Of a stretch of 64,000 nt of DNA, positions 1-8,921 are shown piece by piece. The position numbers were made by a program, and so were the translations under genes. The notes beneath the pieces are model-generated. The model was not told the DNA's origin, did not search any database, and saw nothing but the letters and a program-made list of their open reading frames with translations. How positions within the stretch are numbered: the stretch's first letter is position 1; the number at the start of each line of letters is the position of its first letter. This DNA is from Aliikangiella maris (GTDB lineage: Bacteria; Pseudomonadota; Gammaproteobacteria; Enterobacterales; Kangiellaceae): NCBI RefSeq assembly GCF_040719265.1, contig NZ_JBFDAH010000002.1, positions 1 to 64,000 of the forward strand, read 5' to 3'.

Positions 1-1
1 A

Positions 2-1144
2 ATAACCAATGTGGCTAAAATGGAACATTATGTCGATGTCTCACCTAAATTTGAACATAGTTTAAGTGTTTATATTGAAGGAATTGGTACTCGAGATTTA
101 GAAAAAGACAGCACGGTGGGTTATGCCTTTGGCACGCAAAGTACCGGGGTGAAAAAAAAGGTTGAAAAAGGGATTACTAAAACACTAGTGAAGATTACAA
201 AAGCAATCGATGGGAAAGAAGTGGTAATTGATAAACTGGAGATTGATGTTTTTGGCTTTAGTCGCGGCGCGGCGGCGGCGCGTTATTATATTTATCAAGC
301 GGTGGTGGTTAAAAAGCTGTTACATCGGCTAAGAGCCGAAAGTTACCAAATTGCTACCGCTAATTTAAGTGTTGCCTTTGTGGGATTATACGATACGGTG
401 GCCTCCGAAGGCTTGTCACATGCCAATGACACGCGTTCATTAAAGCTCGATGCCATTAGCCATGTGGCGGTAAAAAAGGTGATACATCTGGTGGCGGCCG
501 ATGAGCACCGCGCTAATTTTTCCCTCACCAATATAAAAAGTGCGGGTAGTCGCGGCAAAGAGATATTTTTGCCCGGCGTGCATTCGGATATTGGTGGCAG
601 TTATGCCCCCAGCAGTGATGAAGTTGAATTAGAAATTAATCACGCATATAGTCACTCTGCGCTAGAGCAAGATCGCGCTCAACTCATTGATGAAGGCTGG
701 TATTATCCCAATGAAATCGCTATCAGCTCGCCGCCCCAATATAATCTGTCACCAATGAGTTATCATCAAGGGATCCCGCCGCCGCCTGCTAAAAATAAGC
801 TGCTGGTGACACGCCGCCACATCCGCCATGACTATGATAAAATTCCACTGCATATTATGGCCGAATTTGCTAAAGCAGCGGGCATGGTGTTTTTATCAAG
901 TATACAAGAAGAGTCAATTCCCTCTCGTTTAATGCCTGTGTATGATTCGCTATTAAGTTATGCGCAAAATAATCATTCTTGCTTAAGTCACTGGTTTCAG
1001 CGGAATAATCCCGACTGGCTGCGCTGGCTGCGCCATGATTATTGTCATTATTCGGCACACTATACGCTGGTTGGCGGATTAATTGCGGCAAATAAGCCCA
1101 ATATAAAAAGTAGTAAGCGAGGGCGAAAGATATATGCGGGTTAG
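2..1144 (+). CDS. Tle1-type (DUF2235) phospholipase effector, 5' end outside window
   Basis: Alpha/beta hydrolase of the DUF2235/Tle1 family, which includes phospholipases delivered by type VI secretion. Seen: the nucleophile elbow in VFGFSRGAAAARYY, a second conserved block VGLYDTVAS, and the histidine block LPGVHSDIGGSY, giving a Ser-Asp-His set. A GTG at 11 could start translation, but the frame stays open to base 2 and reads ITNVAKM, which resembles the interior of these proteins, so the real start lies upstream of the window. The end (RGRKIYAG) looks like a natural C-terminus. It overlaps the start of a lipoprotein gene by 11 bases, the usual arrangement of a lipase and its lipoprotein immunity partner. 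The substrate (membrane phospholipid) is inferred from the family. Confidence 0.85.
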   Translation: MTNVAKMEHYVDVSPKFEHSLSVYIEGIGTRDLEKDSTVGYAFGTQSTGVKKKVEKGITKTLVKITKAIDGKEVVIDKLEIDVFGFSRGAAAARYYIYQAVVVKKLLHRLRAESYQIATANLSVAFVGLYDTVASEGLSHANDTRSLKLDAISHVAVKKVIHLVAADEHRANFSLTNIKSAGSRGKEIFLPGVHSDIGGSYAPSSDEVELEINHAYSHSALEQDRAQLIDEGWYYPNEIAISSPPQYNLSPMSYHQGIPPPPAKNKLLVTRRHIRHDYDKIPLHIMAEFAKAAGMVFLSSIQEESIPSRLMPVYDSLLSYAQNNHSCLSHWFQRNNPDWLRWLRHDYCHYSAHYTLVGGLIAANKPNIKSSKRGRKIYAG

Positions 1145-2315
1145 GCAAGTGATAGCGTTAGGCATGACTTTATTGCTAAAAGAAAATCAACAACCGGCTT
1201 ATGGAATCCGGTGTATTGGCTGGCTGGCGCGACATTACAGGCGTTGGGTGGGGGTTATTTTACTTATTTTAATGGGTTGTGGAGAAACACCAATGAAAAA
1301 AACAAAATTTGACTGGCTGGCCTCAGACAGCGGACCGGAAGGGTTTCCGATGCAAATTATTAAAGGAGACTTTGAACTGGTAGATGGCAGTTCGTTGTAT
1401 ATTCCAGATCGCCGTGTATTAAGAAGAGGCTGGGGCCCAGGTCAATCAACCCATGTGGTTGGTGCCGATTATAAAGCTTTGCCCACGCATGTGTCGGTGC
1501 GTTTTTACTCTTATACGGAAGATGCATTTTATCAGGGGCGCTTTGCGCTGCCCTATGATGAAATACTGGCTTATTTTCAAGCGGGTTTTTATAGTGTAAA
1601 AGGTCAGCGGCAAGAAACCTATAACGCAATTACTATGGGTGTGGCTCCTGGTGGTGAAGTCGCTGTATGGTTAGAAGGTGTCAATAAAATTACCCAGGTA
1701 TTTTTTGGTCAGGCTGACAAGGTTAATTTGCCTTGGTCGGCACTGTCAAAAACGGATGAGAGTGGCCGTTTAGACTATATTAATAACATCATTGAGGAAA
1801 CTACCAACGAAGCACAACGCGACTATTTAAAACACTATGGCGTTCCACTGGGTTTATGGTCACGTTATCAGCGACGTTATCATTGGCAGCCGCGTTTTAT
1901 TACACCCAATCGAGTTCCCAAGTTAATTGATAGTATCCGTTATTTTAATGGTGAAAAGGACTATCTGTTTTATCCGTTATCGACAGAAATCGCCGAGCAA
2001 ACGCGTGCGATTCCGGTGATGTTCAGTTATACATGGCTGCCGCCTTATGGCGAACCGGCATTGCACGAAGTGTTTTTGGAATCGAATGAAATTATTCCAC
2101 TCTTTGAGCAACTACATGCGCAAGCACCTGCCACCGCCAATAATCCGATTTGGTTAAACATTACCATTGATGAGGCACCCGATGAGCGCCAGGTATTATT
2201 AAGCTTGCAGCATGGCGAGACGGTTTTACCCTTAAAGCAAGCAAAGGTACATCAGTATATTTCTAATGTATCACTAGATGATAAAGATTATTTTTATCAG
2301 GATAAGGAAAAGTAG
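1134..2315 (+). CDS. DUF2931 family lipoprotein, copy A (likely Tle1 immunity)
   Basis: A hydrophobic stretch VGVILLILMGC ends in a lipobox Cys, so it is probably lipidated and anchored in the envelope. The mature part (KFDWLASDSGPEGFPMQI..., SFYTED-like YSYTEDAFYQGRF) fits DUF2931, a family often found next to Tle1-type lipases. EAEC Tli1 is a periplasmic lipoprotein that blocks Tle1; the same job is inferred here. The start is uncertain: ATG at 1134 overlaps the lipase and has AGGG 8 bases upstream, but it puts about 35 residues before the hydrophobic core, unusually long for a signal peptide; a later non-ATG start is possible. It is nearly identical to copy B immediately downstream. Confidence 0.75.
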   Translation: MRVRQVIALGMTLLLKENQQPAYGIRCIGWLARHYRRWVGVILLILMGCGETPMKKTKFDWLASDSGPEGFPMQIIKGDFELVDGSSLYIPDRRVLRRGWGPGQSTHVVGADYKALPTHVSVRFYSYTEDAFYQGRFALPYDEILAYFQAGFYSVKGQRQETYNAITMGVAPGGEVAVWLEGVNKITQVFFGQADKVNLPWSALSKTDESGRLDYINNIIEETTNEAQRDYLKHYGVPLGLWSRYQRRYHWQPRFITPNRVPKLIDSIRYFNGEKDYLFYPLSTEIAEQTRAIPVMFSYTWLPPYGEPALHEVFLESNEIIPLFEQLHAQAPATANNPIWLNITIDEAPDERQVLLSLQHGETVLPLKQAKVHQYISNVSLDDKDYFYQDKEK

Positions 2316-3454
2316 CGGGATAATTCAATTGTGGTTTGGAAAAGGGAGCAAGGGTTAAAGGTTATTGCGATAATGGGATTACTGGCTTTTATGATGGGGT
2401 GTCGTGAAACACCAATGAAAAAAACAAAATTTAACTGGCTGGCCTCAGACAGCGGACCGGAAGGGTTTCCGATGCAAATTATTAAAGGAGACTTTGAACT
2501 GGTAGATGGTAGCTCATTGTTTATTCCCGATCGGCGAGTTTTATTTGGTGGTTGGGGGATGGGGGATTCTACTTATGTGGTTGGTGCCGATTATAAAGCT
2601 TTACCCACGCATGTGTCGGTGCGTTTTTACTCTTATACGGAAGATGCGTTTTATCAGGGGCGCTTTGCGCTGCCTTATGATGAAATACTGGCTTATTTTC
2701 AAGCGGGTTTTTATAGTTTAAAAGGTCAGCGACAAGAAACCTATCGAAAGATTAATTTAGGGGTTGCTCCTGGTGGAGAGGTTGCTGTTTGGTTACAGGG
2801 GGCTGATAAAATTACCCAGGTATTTTTTGGTCAGGCTGACAAGGTTGATTTGCCTTGGTCGGCACTGTCAAAAACGGATGAGAGTGGCCGTTTAGACTAT
2901 ATTAATAACATCATTGAGGAAACTACCAACGAAGCACAACGCGACTATTTAAAACACTATGGCGTTCCACTGGGTTTATGGTCACGTTATCAGCGACGTT
3001 ATCATTGGCAGCCGCGTTTTATTACGCCCAATCGGGTCCCCAAGTTGATGAACTCGATTGAGTATTTTAATGGAGAAATGGATTATTTTTTCTACCCTTT
3101 ATCGACAGAAATCGCCGAGCAAACGCGTGCGGTTCCGGTGACGTTTCGTTACACATGGATGCCGCCTTATGGCGAACCGGCATTGCACGAAGTGTTTTTG
3201 GAATCGAATGAAATTATTCCACTCTTTGAGCAACTACATGCGCAAGCACCTGCCACCGCCAATAATCCGATTTGGTTAAACATTACCATTGATGAGGCAC
3301 CCGATGAGCGCCAGGTATTATTAAGCCTGCAACATGGCGAGACGGTTTTACCCTTAAAGCAAGCAAAGGTACATCAGTATATTTCTAATGCCTCATTAGA
3401 TAAAAAAGATTATTTTTATCAGGATAAGGAAAAGTAGCGGGATAATTCAATTGT
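1284..3454 (+). repeat. Tandem duplication, two ~1,049-bp units
   Basis: Bases 1284-2332 and 2406-3454 are the same segment at an offset of 1,122 bases, running from GAAACACCAATG to the shared tail after the stop codon (gcgggataattcaattgt). Long identical blocks alternate with short divergent patches. It covers the mature part of both DUF2931 lipoproteins but not their signal peptides, which differ. Confidence 0.9.
2331..3437 (+). CDS. DUF2931 family lipoprotein, copy B
   Basis: Paralogue of copy A, 15 bases after it. The GTG start at 2331 gives a compact lipoprotein signal (VWKREQGLK then a hydrophobic run ending in AFMMGC), a more normal n-region than copy A has. The mature sequence matches copy A over most of its length, but changes are clustered: the block after PDRRV (FGGWGMGDSTY versus RRGWGPGQSTH), around residue 140 (RKINLG versus NAITMG), and around MNSIEYFNGEMDYFF. 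Such patchy divergence suggests gene conversion between the copies plus selection on a contact surface. Likely a second immunity-type lipoprotein; function is inferred from context only. Confidence 0.75.
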   Translation: MVWKREQGLKVIAIMGLLAFMMGCRETPMKKTKFNWLASDSGPEGFPMQIIKGDFELVDGSSLFIPDRRVLFGGWGMGDSTYVVGADYKALPTHVSVRFYSYTEDAFYQGRFALPYDEILAYFQAGFYSLKGQRQETYRKINLGVAPGGEVAVWLQGADKITQVFFGQADKVDLPWSALSKTDESGRLDYINNIIEETTNEAQRDYLKHYGVPLGLWSRYQRRYHWQPRFITPNRVPKLMNSIEYFNGEMDYFFYPLSTEIAEQTRAVPVTFRYTWMPPYGEPALHEVFLESNEIIPLFEQLHAQAPATANNPIWLNITIDEAPDERQVLLSLQHGETVLPLKQAKVHQYISNASLDKKDYFYQDKEK

Positions 3455-3481
3455 CGAGGTAATTCCCGTATGGTGTTCTCG

Positions 3482-3502
3482 ATTCCTTTTCTGGAATTTT
3501 TT
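3482..3502 (+). terminator. Weak rho-independent terminator candidate
   Basis: ATTCC - ttttct - GGAAT followed by TTTTT, 45 bases after copy B. The stem is only 5 bp, so this is a weak call. It would end the lipase-lipoprotein operon. Confidence 0.4.
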
Positions 3503-3558
3503 CTTGTTTAATATTTCTTTCACATATCATTTTCAAAAAATAAAAAAAGGAAAAAGTG

Positions 3559-4044
3559 ATGGCAATTCAAAAAAAATGTATTGCGTTATTAACCGGTTTA
3601 ACAGTACTTGGTGGAACCCTTGTTCAAGCAGATGACTTTGATTTAACCATAGCACTTGGTGAAGTTGAAGGAAACCAAAATAAATCGCGTGTTGAACCGG
3701 GAAGTTATCATCGCATTGATACTTACTTAACCAACAATGGTCCTGATGCTGCACCTGGTCGAATTTTGGTTACTGGTGAAGTATTACCCGAATGTCCGTA
3801 TTTAGTTGGTTGGTATTTGTCAGAAGATGCGACCATCACAACCGATGATATTCAAATTGGTGGTTTTTGTCCCAATGGTTTGCAGGCTGGTCAAACACTG
3901 CGCTTTTGGGCAGATGTGTATGTGCCCGTTAACATTACCGGCGGCTTTTATTATTGGGGAGCAATTGTTGATTATAATCAAGCGGTGGTTGAAACGGATG
4001 AGTCAAATAATGCTGCGTTAGGCGATCAGGTTTTAGTGCGTTAA
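3559..4044 (+). CDS. Secreted CARDB-like protein
   Basis: 161 residues. ATG at 3559 is preferred over the GTG at 3556 because an AAAGGAAAA site sits at suitable spacing. Residues 1-24 form a classic Sec signal (MAIQKKC, then a hydrophobic core, then LVQA before DDFDL). The rest resembles a single CARDB-type Ig-like domain: YLTNNGPDAAPGRI, ECPYLVGWYLS, VVETDESNNAAL, the last being the typical closing strand of such domains. Four Cys in total; the two in the mature part could form a disulfide. Adhesion or scaffold role is inferred; no catalytic motif is visible. Stand-alone gene. Confidence 0.7.
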   Translation: MAIQKKCIALLTGLTVLGGTLVQADDFDLTIALGEVEGNQNKSRVEPGSYHRIDTYLTNNGPDAAPGRILVTGEVLPECPYLVGWYLSEDATITTDDIQIGGFCPNGLQAGQTLRFWADVYVPVNITGGFYYWGAIVDYNQAVVETDESNNAALGDQVLVR

Positions 4045-4094
4045 CTAAATCTATTTTTTAATGATGAACAATAGCCAATATAAATTGCTATAAA

Positions 4095-4129
4095 GAAAAA
4101 AGCTCCTGCACGTTAAACCTGACAGGAGC
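4095..4129 (-). terminator. Rho-independent terminator (minus strand)
   Basis: GCTCCTG (4102-4108) pairs with CAGGAGC (4123-4129); on the minus strand the hairpin is followed by a run of six T. It lies just past the ODP gene and would end the ODP/MCP-like transcript. Confidence 0.8.
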
Positions 4130-4160
4130 AATATATCACTAAGCTGCATTTAAATAAAAA

Positions 4161-4895
4161 TTAATTACTAGCGATTCCAACATCAAGTCGCTCAAACCAG
4201 TCGAGAAAAACCTGCACCATTTCTCCCTTAAAAATTGCACCGTGTTGTGGCGCCATAAGTTCGATATCTAACTTTCTGACTCGATTAATCCATTGATCCT
4301 TGGCTTTATTTGAAGGCATCCAGCGTCGATGAAAAAATTCCATGGTTGGAATATGCGCTTCAAAATCTTCAACAAAAAAGGGTGCATCGGGTTGGATTAA
4401 TCCAGCACCAATATCGCCGCTCATTAGAATTTTGGCCTCTTTATCATAAACGTTAAAGTTGCCCGATGAATGCAAATAATGTGCGGGAATAAAGTCGAGT
4501 GTTATATTTCCTAAGGCCAACTCTCCACCTTCATCAGCAATTGGCTCATATTCAATATTGTTCATACCAAAGTGACGAATAAAAGACTCCCAGATCCAGG
4601 GAGAGTGGAGTTTAGTGTTTTTTAAACACTGATCCCAAAGCCCCAAAGAAGAAATAATATCGGGATCCTGATGAGAGGCAAAAATGGCTTTAATATTATC
4701 GAGTGTCGTATAGCGTAGTACTGAGGTTAACATTTGTGAGAATAGTTCAATACCGCCCGGATCAAGAATTACACTTTGATCATTATTCATAATCATATAT
4801 TGGTTGGTATCAATAATTCTTTCGTCTTTGTCGGGGTCACGCCCAAAACAAAGCCACTGATGACTGCCTTTTTGGTAGAGTGAAATCGCTTTCAT
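4161..4895 (-). CDS. ODP-type MBL-fold diiron protein (putative O2 sensor or reductase)
   Basis: 244 residues with a metallo-beta-lactamase fold like the diiron domain of flavodiiron proteins but without a flavodoxin domain. Candidate iron ligands: H75/D77/D79 in SHQDPD, H139/H142 in AHYLHSSGN, D161 in SGDIGA and H218 in PQHGA. This is the ligand pattern of the oxygen-binding diiron protein (ODP) family, one member of which (Treponema denticola) senses oxygen for chemotaxis. The start is supported by AAGGA six bases upstream. The next upstream gene on the same strand encodes an MCP-like hairpin protein, which supports a signalling rather than metabolic role. Whether it binds or reduces O2 is not decidable from sequence. 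Confidence 0.8.
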   Translation of the reverse strand: MKAISLYQKGSHQWLCFGRDPDKDERIIDTNQYMIMNNDQSVILDPGGIELFSQMLTSVLRYTTLDNIKAIFASHQDPDIISSLGLWDQCLKNTKLHSPWIWESFIRHFGMNNIEYEPIADEGGELALGNITLDFIPAHYLHSSGNFNVYDKEAKILMSGDIGAGLIQPDAPFFVEDFEAHIPTMEFFHRRWMPSNKAKDQWINRVRKLDIELMAPQHGAIFKGEMVQVFLDWFERLDVGIASN

Positions 4896-5043
4896 GCTGA
4901 TTCCTTTTTTCGGTTTTCGATTATTGTCGTTTAAATGAAAAAACTTTTACTGAGTTTTATCCGCGCTAAATAAAATCCTGTCTACTTCAAAAAAGATTTT
5001 TACTACAAAGAAAGTTGCTCAACAGCAAATAAAAAGTGTCAAT

Positions 5044-5652
5044 TTAGTATTGTAAATAAGCCAAATGTCTTCGCGCATTTTCTAAATGCTTGTTAATGCG
5101 TTGTCCTGCACTAGAAACCTTGTCGGCCACGGAGTTCAGTGAGTTTTGAAAGTCTTCGTGTGCACGCGAAGCTTCAACTCGAGAAACCACTGATACGACT
5201 TGTGTTGCTCGAAGCTCCATTTTGGTTTCATCAAGTCGATCAACCAGCTCGCGTAAGCCAGAACTGATACTTTTATCGAGCTCCGTACGCTTATGATTCA
5301 CTTCGGAATAAATTGGCAACAACTGATTAACCTTATCCGCCGATGAATTACGTACGACATCAAGCCGCGAAATAAACCCTTGTGAACGAAACAGATCGGA
5401 TGCAATTTTCGTTTGTGATATGGCAATAATATTGACTTTTCTAGCCGCATCGATAGTCAGTTTTGATAAGCCTTCAATAAAACGGGTAATTTCATTAAAG
5501 CCCGCAGCGGTTGAACCCGCTCTGACTGCAAGTGCCCTGGCATTTTTAGAGGTTATTGATAGTTCCTCGGCAATTGATTGGGCTCTAAATAATTCAGAAG
5601 CAACATGTGCAACCGAAATAAAGGTTTCGGCCGCTTTATTTGAACTCGCCAT
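5044..5652 (-). CDS. Cytosolic MCP-like coiled-coil hairpin protein
   Basis: 202 residues, almost wholly alpha-helical, no membrane segment or sensor domain. A stretch near residues 38-70 (SKNARALAVRAGSTAAGF, then NEITRFIEGLSKLT) matches the receptor-tip hairpin of methyl-accepting chemotaxis proteins, whose consensus runs NAAIEAARAGE..GRGF then VVADEVRKLAE. The key Glu and Gly-Arg positions are altered, so kinase control may be lost or changed. ATG at 5652 follows AGGTG at good spacing; a GTG at 5661 is also possible. It sits 148 bases upstream of the ODP gene on the same strand, so the two are probably one sensor pair. Degenerate-receptor identity is an inference from this motif alone. Confidence 0.65.
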   Translation of the reverse strand: MASSNKAAETFISVAHVASELFRAQSIAEELSITSKNARALAVRAGSTAAGFNEITRFIEGLSKLTIDAARKVNIIAISQTKIASDLFRSQGFISRLDVVRNSSADKVNQLLPIYSEVNHKRTELDKSISSGLRELVDRLDETKMELRATQVVSVVSRVEASRAHEDFQNSLNSVADKVSSAGQRINKHLENARRHLAYLQY

Positions 5653-6133
5653 CTCTATCACCTATTGATTTTTATAAGATAATAAATAGGTGATTTATAG
5701 GGATTTTGCCAGTATGAATGTTTTAAAAGTGGATTTTAGTGATAAAACGCTGCTTCTGATATTTGAAATGAGATATTACGCCATTGAAACGCACACTTTT
5801 GTCGACCTTAAGTGATTCGCTTCAATGTAGTCACTTTCTTGATAAATAGCCAAGCGCCAAAATCTGGCCAAATAAGCTACTTGTTAGCCTTTTGCTTAAA
5901 GCGTTGTTCAGGTCTTTAGCTGAAATGATAAAAACGCAGGGTAGCATCCATATTTCATTGAATTAACCGCAAGATTTAAAGATAAACAGACATATTACCA
6001 GGAGTTCGATCAAGGCATCGACTTTGAACGCGCTATCCATTAATATACGCGGTTTTCTGAGAGGTTTGAACCTCTACTGGCGACCACTTCTGGTCAAAAT
6101 ATAACTGGGTCAGATAAATTTAGGAAATTACTT
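5653..6133. other. Gene-free region upstream of aspS
   Basis: About 480 bases with no convincing ORF. The half near aspS holds two small hairpins: AGAGGT-ttga-ACCTCT (6060-6075) and GACCA-cttc-TGGTC (6082-6095), which could shape the aspS leader. The other half would hold the promoter of the MCP-like gene. Confidence 0.6.
6018..6046 (+). promoter_or_regulatory. Candidate aspS promoter
   Basis: TCGACT and TAATAT separated by 17 bases, each matching four of six consensus positions, followed by a GC-containing stretch (acgcgg) typical of growth-rate-controlled promoters. The predicted transcript begins just before the two leader hairpins. Weak match. Confidence 0.3.
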
Positions 6134-7909
6134 ATGCGCAGCCATTATTGTCGCGAACTGCTATCGGTTACTGCTGGAGAATCGGTACAAATTGCAGGAT
6201 GGGTCCATCGTCGCCGAGACTTGGGCGGGTTAATCTTTCTGCAAATTAGAGATCGTAGCGGAATTGTTCAAGTGGTGATTGAACCCGACCAAAAGGCGTT
6301 ATTTGCTCAAGCAGAAGGTTTACGCAGTGAGTTTGTCGTTACTATTTGCGGAACACTGCGTAACCGACCGGAAAATATGGTCAACCGTGATATGGAAACT
6401 GGCACGATTGAAATTTTGGCGAGCGAATTAAATGTACTTAATACGGCTGCCACACCGCCCATTATGATTGACGAGCATGAAGAAGTCTCAGAAGAGCTGC
6501 GCCTGAAATATCGTTATTTGGATTTGCGTCGTCCAGAAATGCAACAAAAGCTGTTATTTCGCAATAAAATTGTAAAAAAACTGCGTGATTTTCTTGAAAA
6601 TGAAAACTTTGTTGATATTGAAACCCCTATACTGACTAAAGCAACACCTGAAGGTGCGCGTGATTATTTAGTCCCTAGCCGTACCAATAAAGGCGCATTT
6701 TTTGCACTGCCTCAATCACCACAGCTTTTTAAACAGCTATTAATGATGAGCGGATTTGACCGCTATTATCAGGTTGTTCGTTGTTTTCGTGATGAAGACT
6801 TACGTGCCGATCGTCAGCCCGAATTTACCCAGCTAGATATTGAAACATCGTTTATGGACGAAGAAGCCATTATGGGATTGATGGAATCAATGATTCGGCA
6901 AATATTTAGTGAATGCCTCGATGTCGATTTGGGAGATTTTCCTCGCATGCCTTATGCCGAAGCAATGCGACGATTTGGTAGTGACAAACCTGATTTACGT
7001 GTAGCGATTGAACTGGTTGATGTTGCCGATTTACTCAAAACTGTCGAGTTTAAAGTCTTTTCGGGACCTGCCAATGACGAAAACGGACGAGTCGCAGTCA
7101 TTTGCATACCGGGTGGAGCAGAGCTCAGTCGAAAACAGATTAGTGATTATGAAGCTTACGCTGGACGATATGGCGCTAAAGGTCTGGCGTGGATTAAAGT
7201 TAATGAACCAGGTAAAGGGCTTGAAGGTATTCAATCACCGGTTGGTAAGTTTTTAACTGATGAACTGGTGAACCAGATTATTGAACGCACTGCTGCAAAT
7301 GCGGGTGATATATTACTATTTGGTGCCGATACTGCCAAAGTGGTCACCGATGCATTAGGCGCGCTCCGTTTGAAAGTTGCCGAAGATCGAGGCCTGGTAG
7401 CGCAGTGTTGGAAGCCTCTGTGGGTAGTTGACTTTCCCATGTTTGAAATGGAAAACGGTCAGTTACATGCATTACATCATCCATTTACTGCACCCAAAGA
7501 AAATGACGCTGAACGCTTGAGAGCTGAACCAACAAAAACACTTTCTCGGGCCTACGATATGGTGCTCAATGGCTGTGAAGTAGGTGGTGGCTCTGTACGT
7601 ATTCATAACCAGTCAATTCAAGCGGCGGTATTTGACATTTTGGGTATTGAAAAGCAAGAAGCTGAAGAAAAATTTGGCTTTTTACTTGAAGCGCTTAAAT
7701 TTGGCTGTCCTCCACATGGTGGAATTGCCTTCGGTCTGGACCGGCTGGTGATGTTAATGGTTGGCGCATCATCGATTCGCGATGTCATTGCGTTTCCTAA
7801 AACAACGACGGCAAGTTGTCCGTTAACATCGGCACCTTCGGTCGTTTCAAAGAGTCAGCTCGATGAGCTGTCGATTGCTTCTACAGCAAAAAATAAAGAT
7901 TCAGAATAA
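6134..7909 (+). CDS. aspS: Aspartyl-tRNA synthetase
   Basis: 591 residues, the normal length for the bacterial-type enzyme (E. coli 590). Charges tRNA-Asp with aspartate in the cytosol. N-terminal OB-fold anticodon-binding domain (QIAGWVHRRRDLGGLIFLQIRD), class II motif 2 around FRDEDLRADRQPEFTQLD, the bacterial GAD insertion in the middle, and motif 3 GGIAFGLDRLVMLM near the C-terminus. The end (VIAFPKTTTASCPLTSAPS) aligns with E. coli VIAFPKTTAAACLMTEAPS. The start has AGGA eight bases upstream. yebC follows 80 bases later, the usual gammaproteobacterial order. Confidence 0.98.
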   Translation: MRSHYCRELLSVTAGESVQIAGWVHRRRDLGGLIFLQIRDRSGIVQVVIEPDQKALFAQAEGLRSEFVVTICGTLRNRPENMVNRDMETGTIEILASELNVLNTAATPPIMIDEHEEVSEELRLKYRYLDLRRPEMQQKLLFRNKIVKKLRDFLENENFVDIETPILTKATPEGARDYLVPSRTNKGAFFALPQSPQLFKQLLMMSGFDRYYQVVRCFRDEDLRADRQPEFTQLDIETSFMDEEAIMGLMESMIRQIFSECLDVDLGDFPRMPYAEAMRRFGSDKPDLRVAIELVDVADLLKTVEFKVFSGPANDENGRVAVICIPGGAELSRKQISDYEAYAGRYGAKGLAWIKVNEPGKGLEGIQSPVGKFLTDELVNQIIERTAANAGDILLFGADTAKVVTDALGALRLKVAEDRGLVAQCWKPLWVVDFPMFEMENGQLHALHHPFTAPKENDAERLRAEPTKTLSRAYDMVLNGCEVGGGSVRIHNQSIQAAVFDILGIEKQEAEEKFGFLLEALKFGCPPHGGIAFGLDRLVMLMVGASSIRDVIAFPKTTTASCPLTSAPSVVSKSQLDELSIASTAKNKDSE

Positions 7910-7989
7910 ACAACGAACTTAATCAAAGAATTAGCGTAATTAGAGATAACATATAGCGTAATTAACCATCGATTTATTGGAGTTTCACA

Positions 7990-8736
7990 ATGGCAGGTCA
8001 TAGTAAATGGGCGAACATAAAACACCGCAAAGCCGCACAAGATGCAAAGCGTGGCAAAATATTTACTAAAATAATTCGTGAAATTGTCGTTGCAGCCAAA
8101 ACTGGCGGCCCTAACCCCGAAGATAATCCATCATTACGAGCGGTTATTGACAAAGCGTTAGGTGCAAATATGAAGCGCGACACTATTGATAAAGCGATTG
8201 CTCGCGGCGCAGGTAACAGCGATACCGATAACTATGAAAATCTGGTATACGAAGGCTATGGGCCTGGTGGTGTAGCGATTTTGGTTGATTGTTTGACCGA
8301 TAATAAGAACCGTACGGTTGCAGAAGTTCGTCATGCGTTTACCAAGGCTGGCTGTGAACTAGGGACATCCGGATCGGTGGCTTATTTATTTGAGCGCAAA
8401 GGTCAGTTGGTATTTTCATCGGAAATTGAAGAGGACACTCTAATGGAAGAGGCTCTTGAAGCAGGAGCCGAAGACATTGTGACTCACGATGATGGTTCTT
8501 TTGAGGTGTTAACTGCTCCAGAAGAGTTTATGACGGTTAAAGATGCTTTGGTTGCCAGTTCGCTGGTGCCTGAACAAAGTGAAATTACCATGTTACCTTC
8601 AACCCAGACTGAACTTGATGTCGATACCGCAGTTAAAGTTATCAAGTTGATTGACCGACTTGAAGATTTAGATGATACGCAAAATGTCTATAGTAACGCT
8701 GATATCCCCTCTGAAGCTTATGAGCAGCTTGATTAA
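7990..8736 (+). CDS. yebC: YebC/PmpR family protein (TACO1-like)
   Basis: 248 residues, full length. Opens with MAGHSKWANIKHRKAAQDAK, diagnostic of the YebC family, then the conserved ENLVYEGYGPGGVA block. Family members have been described as DNA-binding regulators and, more recently, as ribosome-associated factors helping translation of difficult (for example proline-rich) stretches. GGAG upstream supports the start. Often followed by ruvC; here a strong terminator follows instead and no ruvC is in view. Confidence 0.97.
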   Translation: MAGHSKWANIKHRKAAQDAKRGKIFTKIIREIVVAAKTGGPNPEDNPSLRAVIDKALGANMKRDTIDKAIARGAGNSDTDNYENLVYEGYGPGGVAILVDCLTDNKNRTVAEVRHAFTKAGCELGTSGSVAYLFERKGQLVFSSEIEEDTLMEEALEAGAEDIVTHDDGSFEVLTAPEEFMTVKDALVASSLVPEQSEITMLPSTQTELDVDTAVKVIKLIDRLEDLDDTQNVYSNADIPSEAYEQLD

Positions 8737-8740
8737 AAAA

Positions 8741-8765
8741 TACCAGCGTTAGCTGGTATTTTTTT
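8741..8765 (+). terminator. Rho-independent terminator after yebC
   Basis: TACCAGC - GTTA - GCTGGTA followed by seven T; six A precede the stem, so it could work on both strands. It starts 5 bases after the yebC stop. Confidence 0.92.
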
Positions 8766-8921
8766 ATTGCCTGTTATTGGTATTGCGTTTGTTAAATACG
8801 AGTTTTCAAGTTTGGGAAACAAAAATTTTTTTGCCGTGTGTGGCTAGTTAATCTATTTGTTAATTCAGTCTTTTTTTATTTTGACTATACTTAGATAAAT
8901 TCCTCTGATTATTATTCGCTT

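Noticed and set aside
343..558. Antisense ORFs inside the lipase gene (also 870-1148)
   Set aside because: Opposite-strand shadows of the coding frame with no ribosome site or recognisable motif.
1145..1310. Coding-like frame after the lipase stop (NPVYWLAGATLQALGGGYF)
   Set aside because: It is in frame with the lipase past its TAG, but the lipase end (RKIYAG) looks natural and the stretch overlaps the lipoprotein signal region; too short to support a readthrough or broken-gene claim.
6060..6095. Riboswitch or T-box before aspS
   Set aside because: Only two very short hairpins; no T-box specifier/antiterminator or known riboswitch core, and T-boxes are rare outside Gram-positives.
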